A stretch of DNA of 64,000 bases from Planctomycetota bacterium (GCA_021776795.1 JAJFFC010000020.1:248001-312000); one strand, 5' to 3'; numbered from the stretch's first letter, positions 42,424 to 51,380 are shown. The notes: a model not told the origin generated them from the sequence alone. A program made the numbers and translations.

Positions 42424-44520
42424 TTAGAAGTGAATCTCTACGGTAGTGATGGCATTGAAGCCGGGGCCCTGGATACCGGAGCCGTGAACCCTGTAGTTCT
42501 TATCGCCCAAGTTCTCGAGAGAAACCGACCAATTCACCTGAGGATGAATCTTCATGCCCGCTGAGAGGCCGAAAATGGTGAATCCTGGAGTGCCACCCGG
42601 AGGAATGCGCGAGGTATCGGCGGCATCCCGCAGCGCAAGCTTGTCTTGGTTGTCCATGGTCCAAGTCCAACCCTCTGCCCAGTAGCGCTGGTCTTCGCTT
42701 TGCCAACGCACGCCGGTCGAAGCTTGGAAGGGCATTAGGCGCGAAATCGGCTCGCGCACCGTGGTCGATGCCGGCAGGGCAATTTGATCCACCTCGCCAT
42801 TCATCCACGAGGCACTCAAAAACAAACTCCACTGCGTGTTCAGTTGGTAGTCTCCGGCGAACTCAATGCCTTGCAGCCAACCATCGCCGACGTTGCTCTT
42901 TTGCACTTCGGGAGTGCCACCAATCAGCACCCCCGTAGGGGATTGCACGATCATGTCTTGAACGATGGTGTGATAAGCCGACGCTTGCCACGAGAAGGCG
43001 CCGTCGCGGCCTTTGCTGCCAAGCTCAGCTTGCAGGTAATGCTCCGGGTCGAGGCCGGGCGTGGGAGTTTCTACCGCACTGGTGGCATCGAGCGACGTGA
43101 TGTCGGAAAGATTGGGTGCCCGGAACCCTTGGGACAGCCCGCCATAAATCGTGCTCTCTTGCGACAGATACCAAACGCCGCGCAGGCTGGCGGCGACATT
43201 GGTCCAGTCGTCGGAAAGAGAAATCACGGTAGGGCCGGCGACCGGATTTGCCACGCGATCGGCATCAAGAGAGTAGGTGCTGAGGCGAACGCCGGGAATC
43301 AAGCTGAAGTCTTCGTCGATAAGGATTTCGTCTTGCGCATAGACCTCAATCGAGCGATAGCTGCTGTCATCGCCAATCGCGCCCTGCACCGCACTGCCGG
43401 TGAAGGCGCCACCCACAAAGTTATGACGGAAGGAATCCACATTCTGATCATGGATTTCGGCACCCCAACTCCAAATCCCGCTTGAGGTGGGTACGCTTTC
43501 GAAACGTGCGGTCAAACCCCAGTCAATCAGCTCGAAGCCCTGGAGGTCGCGGCGCGCACCCGTGCGCAGGCGATCGCGGTCTTCGGCGTGGCGTTGGTAA
43601 CTCAGGGTGACTTCGCCCTGATCCCAGAGGCTCCCTTGACCATCCCAACTCAGGCGGGAATAAATCAGGTCGCGGACCTGATCTTGATCGCGGCGCAGTT
43701 CGCTGCCGATGCTCGAGCCCTGGTAGGGGACAGCGAATACAGTTTTGTGTGTGCGCGGCACATTGGCTTGACGAAAGGTTTCGCCAGAGAAGGTCCAAAC
43801 CAATCCATTGGAGAAATAGCGGTCAAAGCGAAAGTCGGCGCCGCCTTCCGCATAGCCCGACTCCGGCAGCTTCCCGGAGCCAGCGCGGAGGTCATCGAAG
43901 CGGCTCATGGTGACGCCGCCGAGAAAGCCCCACTCGCTGCCTTGATTCATGCTCGCTTCTAAACGTTCGGTCCAACTATTCTCCGCGGTGCTGTAGCGGG
44001 TGAAACTGGAGCCACCAAGTTGCAAGCCAGTGCCGCCGACTTCAGCGCGGCGTGCAATGGCATTGACGGTGCCGCCAATCGCGTCGGAACCGTAAAGCAC
44101 GCTCGAAGGTCCGCGCACTAACTCCAGACGCTCTACCTTCAGCGAATCAATTGTGCTCCAATACTGGTTTGGACCGTCGCGCATCGCGGCGTGATTCAGC
44201 GGCACGCCGTCGACCAAAAGCCGCGTGCGAAATCCGGTGAAGCCGCGGAGGAAGGGCGACGACTGACCATAGGCGGTCTTTTGCACCATCGCGCTAGGTT
44301 GCCCGCGAAGAGCTTCCGGCAAACTACGGCTGCGTTGCCGCAGCCAATCCTGACTCATGGTGTCGATGCTCAGCGGTTGGCTCAAACTGTCCTCTGGGAA
44401 GCCAGTCGCGCTGACGACGATTTCCTCACTTCTTTGTGGGAAATTAGCGCCAGGTTCTTGTGTAGGGCCCTCGGATTGCGGGGCCAAGTACAGGGCGAGC
44501 AAGACAAGATTTGCGGGCAT
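42424..44520 (-). CDS. TonB-dependent outer-membrane receptor
   Basis: 698 residues. Short signal peptide (NLVLLALYLAPQ), then plug domain (EEIVVSATGFPE, LPEALRGQPSAMVQ, FLRGFTGFRTRLLVDGVPLNHA, ELVRGPSSVLYGSDAIGGTVN) and a 22-strand barrel ending in an aromatic residue (TTVEIHF), as expected for outer-membrane insertion. It resembles the siderophore/vitamin B12 receptors. The downstream tonB suggests dedicated energising. Substrate not evident; no Fur or cobalamin signal was found upstream. Confidence 0.9.
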   Translation of the reverse strand: MPANLVLLALYLAPQSEGPTQEPGANFPQRSEEIVVSATGFPEDSLSQPLSIDTMSQDWLRQRSRSLPEALRGQPSAMVQKTAYGQSSPFLRGFTGFRTRLLVDGVPLNHAAMRDGPNQYWSTIDSLKVERLELVRGPSSVLYGSDAIGGTVNAIARRAEVGGTGLQLGGSSFTRYSTAENSWTERLEASMNQGSEWGFLGGVTMSRFDDLRAGSGKLPESGYAEGGADFRFDRYFSNGLVWTFSGETFRQANVPRTHKTVFAVPYQGSSIGSELRRDQDQVRDLIYSRLSWDGQGSLWDQGEVTLSYQRHAEDRDRLRTGARRDLQGFELIDWGLTARFESVPTSSGIWSWGAEIHDQNVDSFRHNFVGGAFTGSAVQGAIGDDSSYRSIEVYAQDEILIDEDFSLIPGVRLSTYSLDADRVANPVAGPTVISLSDDWTNVAASLRGVWYLSQESTIYGGLSQGFRAPNLSDITSLDATSAVETPTPGLDPEHYLQAELGSKGRDGAFSWQASAYHTIVQDMIVQSPTGVLIGGTPEVQKSNVGDGWLQGIEFAGDYQLNTQWSLFLSASWMNGEVDQIALPASTTVREPISRLMPFQASTGVRWQSEDQRYWAEGWTWTMDNQDKLALRDAADTSRIPPGGTPGFTIFGLSAGMKIHPQVNWSVSLENLGDKNYRVHGSGIQGPGFNAITTVEIHF

Positions 44521-44616
44521 GGTCTTAAAACGAGTGGGCCTATTTTAGGTTCAAGTGAATTGCCCGGTTTTTCGAGTGCCCAAGGCGGAACCGAAATGGG
44601 GCCATGCCCGCGCGGG

Positions 44617-44622
44617 TAGAAT
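44617..44622 (+). promoter_or_regulatory. Candidate leaderless -10 element TAGAAT before glyS
   Basis: GGGTAGAAT ends nine bases before ATG 44632 with no Shine-Dalgarno sequence. It nearly repeats the motif and downstream bases seen before the crotonase gene (TCGCGG before the ATG). Confidence 0.45.
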
Positions 44623-44631
44623 CTCGCGGTC

Positions 44632-46098
44632 ATGGCCAAACCCGCTCCCTCCGTGATGGACAAGATTGTTTCCCTGTGCAAGCGCCGGGGATTTGTGTTT
44701 CCAGCCTCCGAGATTTACGGCGGCCAAGGCTCCACCTATGACTGGGGTCCGCTGGGGGTTGAGCTCAAGAAGCGCGTCAAAGACGCCTGGTGGGAAAGTA
44801 TGGTCTATGCCCGCCAAGACGTCGTCGGCCTCGACTCGGCCATCATCCAGTCGCCTGATGTGTGGCGCGCCTCCGGTCACGTCGGTGGCTTCTCAGACCC
44901 ACTCATCGACAACAAGACCTCTAAGCAGCGTTACCGCGCCGACCACTTAATCGAAAACAAGATTGAGAAATATCGCAAGCGCAAGAAGCAGGACAAGGCC
45001 GACGCTCTCCAGGAACGTCTCAATGCGGTCATCTCTGACAACGCGGGCCTCAAGCAGCTGATTCTCGATGAGAAGATCAAAGACCCGGTTTCGGGCACCG
45101 ACGATTGGACCGATGTCCGCCAGTTCAACCTGATGTTTGAAACCAATGTCGGCGCGGTGCAGGACTCTGCCAGCGTGGCATACCTACGCCCGGAAACGGC
45201 GCAGGGAATCTTCATCAACTTCAACAATGTGGTCACCGCCACGCGCAAAAAGCTGCCCTTTGGCATCGCCCAAATCGGCAAAAGCTTCCGCAACGAAATC
45301 ACGCCCGGCAACTTTGTGTTCCGTACCCGTGAGTTCGAACAAATGGAAATGGAGTTCTTCTGTCGCCCCGAAGAAGCGCCTCAATGGTACGAATACTGGC
45401 AGAATGAGCGCTATCAGTGGTACCTCGATTTGGGTGTCACTCCGGAAAAGCTGCGTATGCGTCAACACGCGCAGGACGAACTCGCGCACTATGCTTCCGG
45501 CTGCGGCGATGTCGAATACCTCTTCCCATTCGGCTGGTCCGAGTTGGAAGGCGTAGCCAACCGCACCGACTACGACCTCAAGAAGCATTCCGAGGCCAGC
45601 GGAACTCCGCTGACGTGGTTTGATCAGCAAAACAACGAACATGTCGCTCCTTTTGTGATTGAGCCTGCCGCTGGTTGCGACCGCACTGCCATGACTTTCC
45701 TTGTCGATGCCTACGACGAAGAGGGCGAAGGCAAGGACCAACGCGTGGTTCTGCGCTTCCACCCCAAGATTGCGCCGATCACTGTGGCCGTCTTCCCGCT
45801 GGTGAAGAAGGAAGGCATGCCCGAGAAGGCTGCCGAAATCGAGAAACTGTTGCGTCCGCACTTCCGCACCGCGATGGAAGAGAATCAGTCCATCGGCCGT
45901 CGTTATCGCCGCCAAGACGAAATCGGTACGCCGTTCTGCTTGACCATCGATGGCGACACCATCGAAGATGGCACGGTGACTTTGCGCGAGCGCGATTCCA
46001 TGACTCAAACCCGAGTCGCCATCGATGACCTCATCGGCGTGATTCGCGAATCGATGAATTCGTGGAGTCGCCCTGAACCGGTAGGAGCCAGCGAATAG
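44632..46098 (+). CDS. glyS: Glycyl-tRNA synthetase, alpha2 type
   Basis: 488 residues. Class II features: FVFPASEIYGGQGSTYDWGPLGVELK at the N-terminus, motif 2 FRNEITPGNFVFRTREFEQMEMEFF, and the C-terminal anticodon-binding domain (VFPLVKKEGMPEKAAEIEKLL ... VTLRERDSMTQTRVAIDDL). It is the single-chain form found in many bacteria, archaea and eukaryotes rather than the alpha2beta2 form of E. coli. It charges the tRNA-Gly whose gene lies at 36427. PTS enzyme I follows three bases later. Confidence 0.94.
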   Translation: MAKPAPSVMDKIVSLCKRRGFVFPASEIYGGQGSTYDWGPLGVELKKRVKDAWWESMVYARQDVVGLDSAIIQSPDVWRASGHVGGFSDPLIDNKTSKQRYRADHLIENKIEKYRKRKKQDKADALQERLNAVISDNAGLKQLILDEKIKDPVSGTDDWTDVRQFNLMFETNVGAVQDSASVAYLRPETAQGIFINFNNVVTATRKKLPFGIAQIGKSFRNEITPGNFVFRTREFEQMEMEFFCRPEEAPQWYEYWQNERYQWYLDLGVTPEKLRMRQHAQDELAHYASGCGDVEYLFPFGWSELEGVANRTDYDLKKHSEASGTPLTWFDQQNNEHVAPFVIEPAAGCDRTAMTFLVDAYDEEGEGKDQRVVLRFHPKIAPITVAVFPLVKKEGMPEKAAEIEKLLRPHFRTAMEENQSIGRRYRRQDEIGTPFCLTIDGDTIEDGTVTLRERDSMTQTRVAIDDLIGVIRESMNSWSRPEPVGASE

Positions 46099-46101
46099 GG
46101 T

Positions 46102-47874
46102 TTGGCGCGGCTAGAACTGCACGGCACCGCCGTCTCACCTGGAGTCGGCGTGGGCACCGTGTTCGTGGCTCTAGCACCCTCGGCACATCGTGTGCCGCAG
46201 CGCTCCATCGAAGCCTCCGATGTCGAGCGCTCGTGGAAACTGCTGGAAACAGCACGGCAGGCGGCGATTCAGCGGCTTGCGGTGATTCAGGAAACCACGA
46301 CCAAAGAACTCGGTTTGCAAGACGCGGCAATCTATGCAGCGCAAGCCGCGGTGCTGCAAGACCCAGAAGCACTGCGCGATCTTAAGCGCCGCGTGGTCGA
46401 CGAGCTGCAGGCACCTGAATCTGCCGTTCAGGCTTTGTTAGACCACCTCAGTCGCACCTTTGAACAACTAGAAGGCGGCGACGTCAAGAATTGGGCTGCC
46501 GATTTGCGTGACCCCTGGGAGTTGGTGTTGCGCCATCTTCACGACGAAGACATCGAGCTCGCGCGTCACATGGGCGAGGGCAGTTTGGTGATTGTGGCTG
46601 AAGAGCTCACGCCAACGTTGGTCGTGCGTTACCCACGCAATAAAGTGGCTGCCTTGGTTTGCGCCCGTGGTGGTCGTTATTCCCACGGTGCCGTGGTCGC
46701 CCGCAGTTACGGTATTCCAACCGTCACAGGTGTTACCGAAATCGACATCAAGGCTCTTGCCGGAGAGTCGATGGTGGTCTATGGCGGTGAGGGCCGAGTG
46801 CTGGTCGGTGCTGATCAAGAACAATGCGAGCGCGCTTTAGTTCGTTCCGCGGAAGTCGCTCGCGTCAGTGAAGCTCTAGCTGGATTGGCCGAGGAAGCCG
46901 GGCGCACGAAAGATGGCACTCCCATCTCGCTTTTGGCAAACATCGAGTCCATGCATGACCTCGATTTGTTCGATCCGAACACAGTGGGGGGGGTCGGTTT
47001 GTTCCGTACCGAATTTGCTTATATGGAGCGGCCTTCCTTCCCGTCGGTGGAGGAACAAGTGGCGGTATACAAACGTGTGTTGGATCGCTTCGGGCAAAAG
47101 CCGGTGGTGTTCCGCACTTTGGATATCGGCGCCGACAAGCAACTACGCTATTTCCGCACCCCGGAAGAAGTCAATCCTTCCCTCGGTTGGCGTGGCTTGC
47201 GCCTCAGCCTGGATTGGCAAGACCTGTTCCTGATGCAGTTGCAGGCGCTCTATTCCTGCCATGAGTTCGGTTCGGTACTCATCATGTTGCCGATGGTGAC
47301 CAACCTCGAGGAAATCCGCCAGGCTCGCCAGCTGCTGGATTCGATTGCCGGCTGCGGGGAGCTCAAGGTTCAATTCGGCGTGATGATCGAAGTTCCGGCT
47401 GCCGCCATGGCTCTAGCCGACATCATCGAAGAGGTCGACTTCGTGTCGGTAGGCACCAACGACCTAGTGCAGTACCTTTTCGCCGTCGACCGCGACAATC
47501 CCTGGGTTTCGGACCTTTATCAGCCCTATCATCCGGCCAGTTTGCGAGTTTTGCAGTTTATTGCGCAAACTTGCGCCAAAGCGGGCAAGCCGGTGTCCGT
47601 CTGCGGAGAAATGGCCGGGCAGCCCGAAGGGGCTTTGTTTTTAGCAGGTTGCGGCTACACGAGCCTCTCGATGGCCCCACTTTTCGTGCCTGAGATTAAA
47701 GCCATCCTACGAGAGGTCGATATGGAAGCTTTGCAGGCAGTGGTGTCCAGAGCATGCCGAGCGACGACAGAGGCGGAAGCCCGTGGAATTCTCCATGAAT
47801 CGTCGGAAGATGCGTGGGCAAAAGTGCTTGCGATGGTGAAGACTGCAGATTCGCGGTCAAATCCTCATTCCTAG
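46102..47874 (+). CDS. ptsI: PTS phosphoenolpyruvate-protein phosphotransferase (enzyme I)
   Basis: 590 residues from TTG 46102. The phospho-accepting H195 sits in GGRYSHGAVVARSYGIPTVTG, aligning with E. coli H189. PEP-domain motifs: GLFRTEFAYMERPSFP, FRTLDIGADKQL, VSVGTNDLVQYLFAVDRDN and VCGEMAGQP (catalytic Cys). Normally transfers phosphate from PEP to HPr; no HPr or sugar permease gene is near, so it may have a regulatory role. It directly follows glyS. Confidence 0.9.
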   Translation: MARLELHGTAVSPGVGVGTVFVALAPSAHRVPQRSIEASDVERSWKLLETARQAAIQRLAVIQETTTKELGLQDAAIYAAQAAVLQDPEALRDLKRRVVDELQAPESAVQALLDHLSRTFEQLEGGDVKNWAADLRDPWELVLRHLHDEDIELARHMGEGSLVIVAEELTPTLVVRYPRNKVAALVCARGGRYSHGAVVARSYGIPTVTGVTEIDIKALAGESMVVYGGEGRVLVGADQEQCERALVRSAEVARVSEALAGLAEEAGRTKDGTPISLLANIESMHDLDLFDPNTVGGVGLFRTEFAYMERPSFPSVEEQVAVYKRVLDRFGQKPVVFRTLDIGADKQLRYFRTPEEVNPSLGWRGLRLSLDWQDLFLMQLQALYSCHEFGSVLIMLPMVTNLEEIRQARQLLDSIAGCGELKVQFGVMIEVPAAAMALADIIEEVDFVSVGTNDLVQYLFAVDRDNPWVSDLYQPYHPASLRVLQFIAQTCAKAGKPVSVCGEMAGQPEGALFLAGCGYTSLSMAPLFVPEIKAILREVDMEALQAVVSRACRATTEAEARGILHESSEDAWAKVLAMVKTADSRSNPHS

Positions 47875-47904
47875 AGCCGATTTCATTTGCAAGGAGGGCC
47901 TACG

Positions 47905-47985
47905 ATGCCTGATACTGGATTTCTGCAGAGCGCCGAGATGCCCTGCGACAAACTTTTCCCCCCGTTTGGACACCTAACCCGATGA
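47905..47985 (+). CDS. Short ORF (26 codons) coupled to the Myb/SANT-like gene
   Basis: ATG 47905 is preceded by AAGGAGG at 47891-47897 with seven bases between, an excellent ribosome binding site, and the ORF ends in TGA overlapping the next start (ATGA at 47982). The sequence begins MPDTGFLQ and includes a MPCDKLFPPF stretch; no motif known. Its SD and coupling suggest it is translated, either as a leader peptide or to deliver ribosomes to the next gene. Confidence 0.5.
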   Translation: MPDTGFLQSAEMPCDKLFPPFGHLTR

Positions 47986-48761
47986 GCAACGACCAGGAAT
48001 TGCCGGAAAGCACGCCTCCTGGCCGACGTACAGGCCGCTGGTCCTATCCGGAGATCAACAAGCTTCAGCGCCTCTACGGTCACCGCAGCGAAGCGCAGAT
48101 TGCGCGCGAACTCAACCGCAGTTTGCAGAGTGTGCGGCGCATGATTGGCAAGGTCTTCGACGGCCCACCGCACATCGGCCCATGGACTGCGAAAGAAGTC
48201 CGCGAGCTGAAGGATTACCTTGGTGCCGCCGATTTGTCGGTCATCTCCAAGATTCTTCGTCGCAGTGAACAGGAAATTGAACGCAAGATTCAAGATCTAC
48301 GTGGCGCGGTCACTCAGCGCCCGTGGACCTCAGATGATTTGCAGTTGTTGAAGCGCTACTACGGCACCCGCAAAGATGCCGATGTCTCCGTCATCCTGGG
48401 CCGTCCATTGGACCGAATTCAGGAAAAAGCTCAAGAGCTTTGTTTGGCCAAGGACAAGGCCTATCAGCGCCGCACTGGCAAAGCTGGCAGGGTCAAGATG
48501 CCGCGTTGGACCGCTGAAGAAGTCGCGATTCTAAGCAAGATGTACCCAGAGCACCAAAACCTGGACATCGCCCGCCGACTGGACCGGTCGGTGAAAAGTG
48601 TGGTGTCTAAGGCTAGCGATCTTGGGCTGCACAAATCTCCAGAACGTTTGCGCCAAATGGGGCGTGAAAATGTTCAATCTCGCTATGATAAATCTTCCGA
48701 CGGGGAAGCTGCCACAGGCCAGAGTGGTGAGCAACCACCCGAGCGGGAAATGGAGGCCTGA
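47982..48761 (+). CDS. Protein with four Myb/SANT-like helix-turn-helix repeats
   Basis: 259 residues. Four units, each starting with a Trp and running about 40 residues: W20-V58, W68-L106, W115-L153 and W176-L214. Each has the W(T/S)xxExxxLxxxY......xIAxxLxRSxxxVxxKxxxL pattern of bacterial SANT/Myb-like domains. The last is followed by GLHKSPERLRQMGREN, a tail that commonly follows single-copy versions of this domain. Basic, cytoplasmic, without an enzymatic domain. A DNA-binding regulator or nucleoid protein is likely (inference). Confidence 0.7.
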   Translation: MSNDQELPESTPPGRRTGRWSYPEINKLQRLYGHRSEAQIARELNRSLQSVRRMIGKVFDGPPHIGPWTAKEVRELKDYLGAADLSVISKILRRSEQEIERKIQDLRGAVTQRPWTSDDLQLLKRYYGTRKDADVSVILGRPLDRIQEKAQELCLAKDKAYQRRTGKAGRVKMPRWTAEEVAILSKMYPEHQNLDIARRLDRSVKSVVSKASDLGLHKSPERLRQMGRENVQSRYDKSSDGEAATGQSGEQPPEREMEA

Positions 48762-48782
48762 CCTAAAGGTCATGGCGGCTGC

Positions 48783-49094
48783 ATGAGCGCGCCCCTAACC
48801 GGACTCAAGAAAGACGGAGATCATCTGCTTCTTCGTTGGCAGGACGGCCTAGCGGCGCGGATTTCCGTGCGCCAATTGCGCCTGGCCTGCCCGTGCGCCT
48901 TTTGTGTGAATGAAGTCACCGGCGAGCGCATGCTTGACCCGAGTTCCATTCCCGCTTCTATGTCTCTCAAGGACATGCAGCCGGTGGGGCACTATGCCTA
49001 CCGGATTCTGTTCGAAGATGGCCACGACACGGGTCTGTTCACCCTCGAAGCGCTGCGCGGCCTAGGTGAAGGGGCACAGGAGGTGGGACCATGA
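48783..49094 (+). CDS. DUF971 protein
   Basis: 103 residues. The DUF971 (GBBH-like N-terminal) fold is recognisable by LLLRWQDGLAARISVRQLRLACPCAFCVNE and VGHYAYRILFEDGHDTGLFTLEALR. The CPCAFC cysteines could bind a metal or Fe-S cluster. DUF971 proteins are often near iron-sulfur assembly genes; none is here. Its stop overlaps ATG 49091 (ATGA). Confidence 0.85.
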   Translation: MSAPLTGLKKDGDHLLLRWQDGLAARISVRQLRLACPCAFCVNEVTGERMLDPSSIPASMSLKDMQPVGHYAYRILFEDGHDTGLFTLEALRGLGEGAQEVGP

Positions 49095-49114
49095 AGCTGG
49101 AGCAATTGCTTTGA
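49091..49114 (+). CDS. Seven-codon mini-ORF, or the true start of a frameshifted gene
   Basis: ATG 49091 overlaps the DUF971 stop and reads MKLEQLL then TGA. The stop overlaps TTG 49111, which opens the next gene in another frame. One extra T in the TTT at 49110-49112 would join the two as MKLEQLLLSPLAAL, so this may be an indel or a coupling device. Confidence 0.3.
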   Translation: MKLEQLL

Positions 49115-49509
49115 GTCCCTTAGCCGCCCTAATGCAGGCCTGTCTGCATCCGCTATTGCTGGGTGGCGTGTTGTTCTGTCATTGGTGGGCCGTGTGGTTC
49201 ACCCTAGGCCGGAACTTCTCGACCACACTCATGTTCGTCATTTGTTCTCGCACAGTCGGCCTTGCCGGCGCATGGGCCCTCGTCGCCTCTGGCGCCTTAG
49301 GTCTTAGCGATACCCAGTTGCATGGAAACTGGGTCGGCTTCAGTGTCGCCTTTGCCGCAACATGGCTATGGTTTTGGGCGGTAGAGTCTGCCGTCCTAGC
49401 CCGCATGATGCAGCGCATGCGTCGACATTGGAAGTGGCGTCCTTATGACTTGGCAGTCTTAGGCATTGCCCACCTCTTCTACCTCACAGCAGCAGCCTTC
49501 CTGGCATGA
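49111..49509 (+). CDS. Hypothetical membrane protein
   Basis: 132 residues from TTG 49111 (ATG 49132 is an alternative). Four predicted membrane helices (LLLGGVLFCHWWAVWFTLG; TVGLAGAWALVASGAL; WVGFSVAFAATWLWFWAV; DLAVLGIAHLFYLTAAAFL). No family recognised. It lies between DUF971 and the large membrane protein, overlapping the latter by four bases (ATGA). Confidence 0.6.
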   Translation: MSPLAALMQACLHPLLLGGVLFCHWWAVWFTLGRNFSTTLMFVICSRTVGLAGAWALVASGALGLSDTQLHGNWVGFSVAFAATWLWFWAVESAVLARMMQRMRRHWKWRPYDLAVLGIAHLFYLTAAAFLA

Positions 49510-51380
49510 AATACCAAAACGGGGCACAGAAAATCACAAGGGGCGAGGTCATCCTCGTCCTGGTAGGTTTTGCGCTGTTGACCTTGGCTTACTTCAAGCC
49601 AATGGTTCTCGACCCCGATGCCGTCTGGTCCGTAGGCCGCGACTTCTTCCAGAACACCTGGAATCTGTGGTGGGTGGAACAGGCTGTGGAGCAAGGCAAG
49701 CCCCTGCTCGAGACCGATCGCCTGTTTGCGCCCGAGGGCACATCTTTGGCGATGCACACCATCTCCTTCACCAACTCCTTGCCCGGAGTGGTGCTGCAGC
49801 AGGGATTGGGGCTTTCGCTTGCCGCGACACATACGGTTCTGTTCCTGAGTGCCTTCGTGCTCTCCGGTTTTGGTGGTTGGGCCTTATTGCGTTATCTCAC
49901 TGGCTCGCCGATTGGCGCTTTTGCCGGTGGCGTGCTCTACGCCTTCAACCCGTACCACACCGCCATGATCACGCAGCTCAACAATGTGCAGTTCCAATGG
50001 CTGCCATTGTTCTTGCTCGGCGTGATGTGGATTGTCGATAAGAAGAGCAACCGAGCGGTTCTGTTCACTGCGGTCATGCTTGCGCTGTGCGGTTACACCG
50101 ATTGGTACCAACCGATTTTGGCAGCCCTGGCCGCCTTGGTGTTGGTGTTGGTGCGCCTGCGCGGCATGAAGAATCCGCGCGACCTCGGCATTTGGCTGCG
50201 CTTGGGGGTTGCGGCGATTTTGGGCGGTCTGATGCTCCTGCCGGGCATTCTGCCCTTGCTCAGTCATATCGGAGCCGGGGATAGCGAACTCGAAGAGCCA
50301 ATCCGCTACATCGGCGAAGTGCAGTTAAGCGGCATGAGTCCGAATGGCTATGGGGCACACTTTGCCTGGCCGGTTCTGGTGGGCTGGACCACATGCCTCA
50401 TGCTTCTATACACCTTGTTCCGTGTGCGTGATAAAGGCGTGGGGCTGTGGTGGTGGCTGACGATTGTCGCGTTCTTGCTGCTGCAGGGACCGTACCTGGT
50501 GGTGATGAACCATCACTTCCCGCAAATCCCGATGCCGATGGCCATATTCCCGCATGTGCCGGTGTTGGACATGGTGCGGGTGCCGCACCGCTTCCTAATC
50601 TTGTTCATGCTCGGTCTGGCGGGGCTCTATTCCTATGGCCTGCGTGAGTTCCAAATTCAGCGCGGGTGGGTCATGGCATTCTTGACGGTGCCGCTGCTGG
50701 CACTAGAGCTGCAGCCAACCCCGCCGCGCCCGATCCACCTCAATCATGCCCCGGTATACCAGCAGGCGGCACTCGAAGATGCTGACACGGCAATCCTGGA
50801 GTTACCATTGGATTTCCGCGACGGCTACACCATGTGGTTGCAAACAAAACACGGCAAGAAGTTGGTAGCGGGTTATACCTCGCATATTCTCCCGGAAGCC
50901 TTGTCGGGTTTAGAAACTGAACTGATGCGCTCCTTGTTGCCGGCTCAGACCGATACCGATGTGCTCGGCTTGCCGGAGTTTCAGCAGCAGGACCTTGCGC
51001 AGATTAATGATGACACGCTTCAGGCTTGGCGCATGGAGTTGTTGCAGGACAAGAACGTGCGCTTCATCGTCTTCCACCGCCGCGCCGATTTCACCGCGCC
51101 AAGCGTTAGGCCTCCCGGGCCTAGCGACCAAATGGGTAAGCTCAGGGAAGCCTTGGATCCTTATCGCCTGAATAAGGGCATTCGACGCGGACCACGCATG
51201 CGCCAGTTTGTGGTCAAGCAGTTCCAGGAAGGCCTGGCTGCCGAGTCCGCTCAGGCGCGCGCCCTGGTGGAACTCATGTTCGGCCCGCCCGACCGCAAGC
51301 TTGGCAACCTCACGACAGAGGTCTGGGACCTTCGTGATGACGCCGAAGCTCTGCTACCGCAAACGGAAGAAGGGCGGTAG
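49506..51380 (+). CDS. Multi-pass membrane protein, GT-C glycosyltransferase-like (YfhO/DUF6044-type)
   Basis: 624 residues with about ten to twelve membrane helices in the first 420 residues, then a soluble C-terminal part. The N-terminal extracytoplasmic loop (PMVLDPDAVWSVGRDFFQNTWNLWWVEQ) carries acidic residues where GT-C enzymes bind lipid-linked sugars, and the layout (SFTNSLPG, GGVLYAFNPYHTAMITQLNNVQFQW) matches that fold. Specificity unknown. Its 3' end overlaps the convergent sulfatase gene by 27 bases. Confidence 0.68.
   Translation: MKYQNGAQKITRGEVILVLVGFALLTLAYFKPMVLDPDAVWSVGRDFFQNTWNLWWVEQAVEQGKPLLETDRLFAPEGTSLAMHTISFTNSLPGVVLQQGLGLSLAATHTVLFLSAFVLSGFGGWALLRYLTGSPIGAFAGGVLYAFNPYHTAMITQLNNVQFQWLPLFLLGVMWIVDKKSNRAVLFTAVMLALCGYTDWYQPILAALAALVLVLVRLRGMKNPRDLGIWLRLGVAAILGGLMLLPGILPLLSHIGAGDSELEEPIRYIGEVQLSGMSPNGYGAHFAWPVLVGWTTCLMLLYTLFRVRDKGVGLWWWLTIVAFLLLQGPYLVVMNHHFPQIPMPMAIFPHVPVLDMVRVPHRFLILFMLGLAGLYSYGLREFQIQRGWVMAFLTVPLLALELQPTPPRPIHLNHAPVYQQAALEDADTAILELPLDFRDGYTMWLQTKHGKKLVAGYTSHILPEALSGLETELMRSLLPAQTDTDVLGLPEFQQQDLAQINDDTLQAWRMELLQDKNVRFIVFHRRADFTAPSVRPPGPSDQMGKLREALDPYRLNKGIRRGPRMRQFVVKQFQEGLAAESAQARALVELMFGPPDRKLGNLTTEVWDLRDDAEALLPQTEEGR

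Noticed and set aside
42784-43485. 233-codon plus-strand frame inside the TonB-dependent receptor gene
   Set aside because: The minus-strand receptor is unbroken with signal peptide, plug and terminal aromatic residue; the plus frame has no motif.
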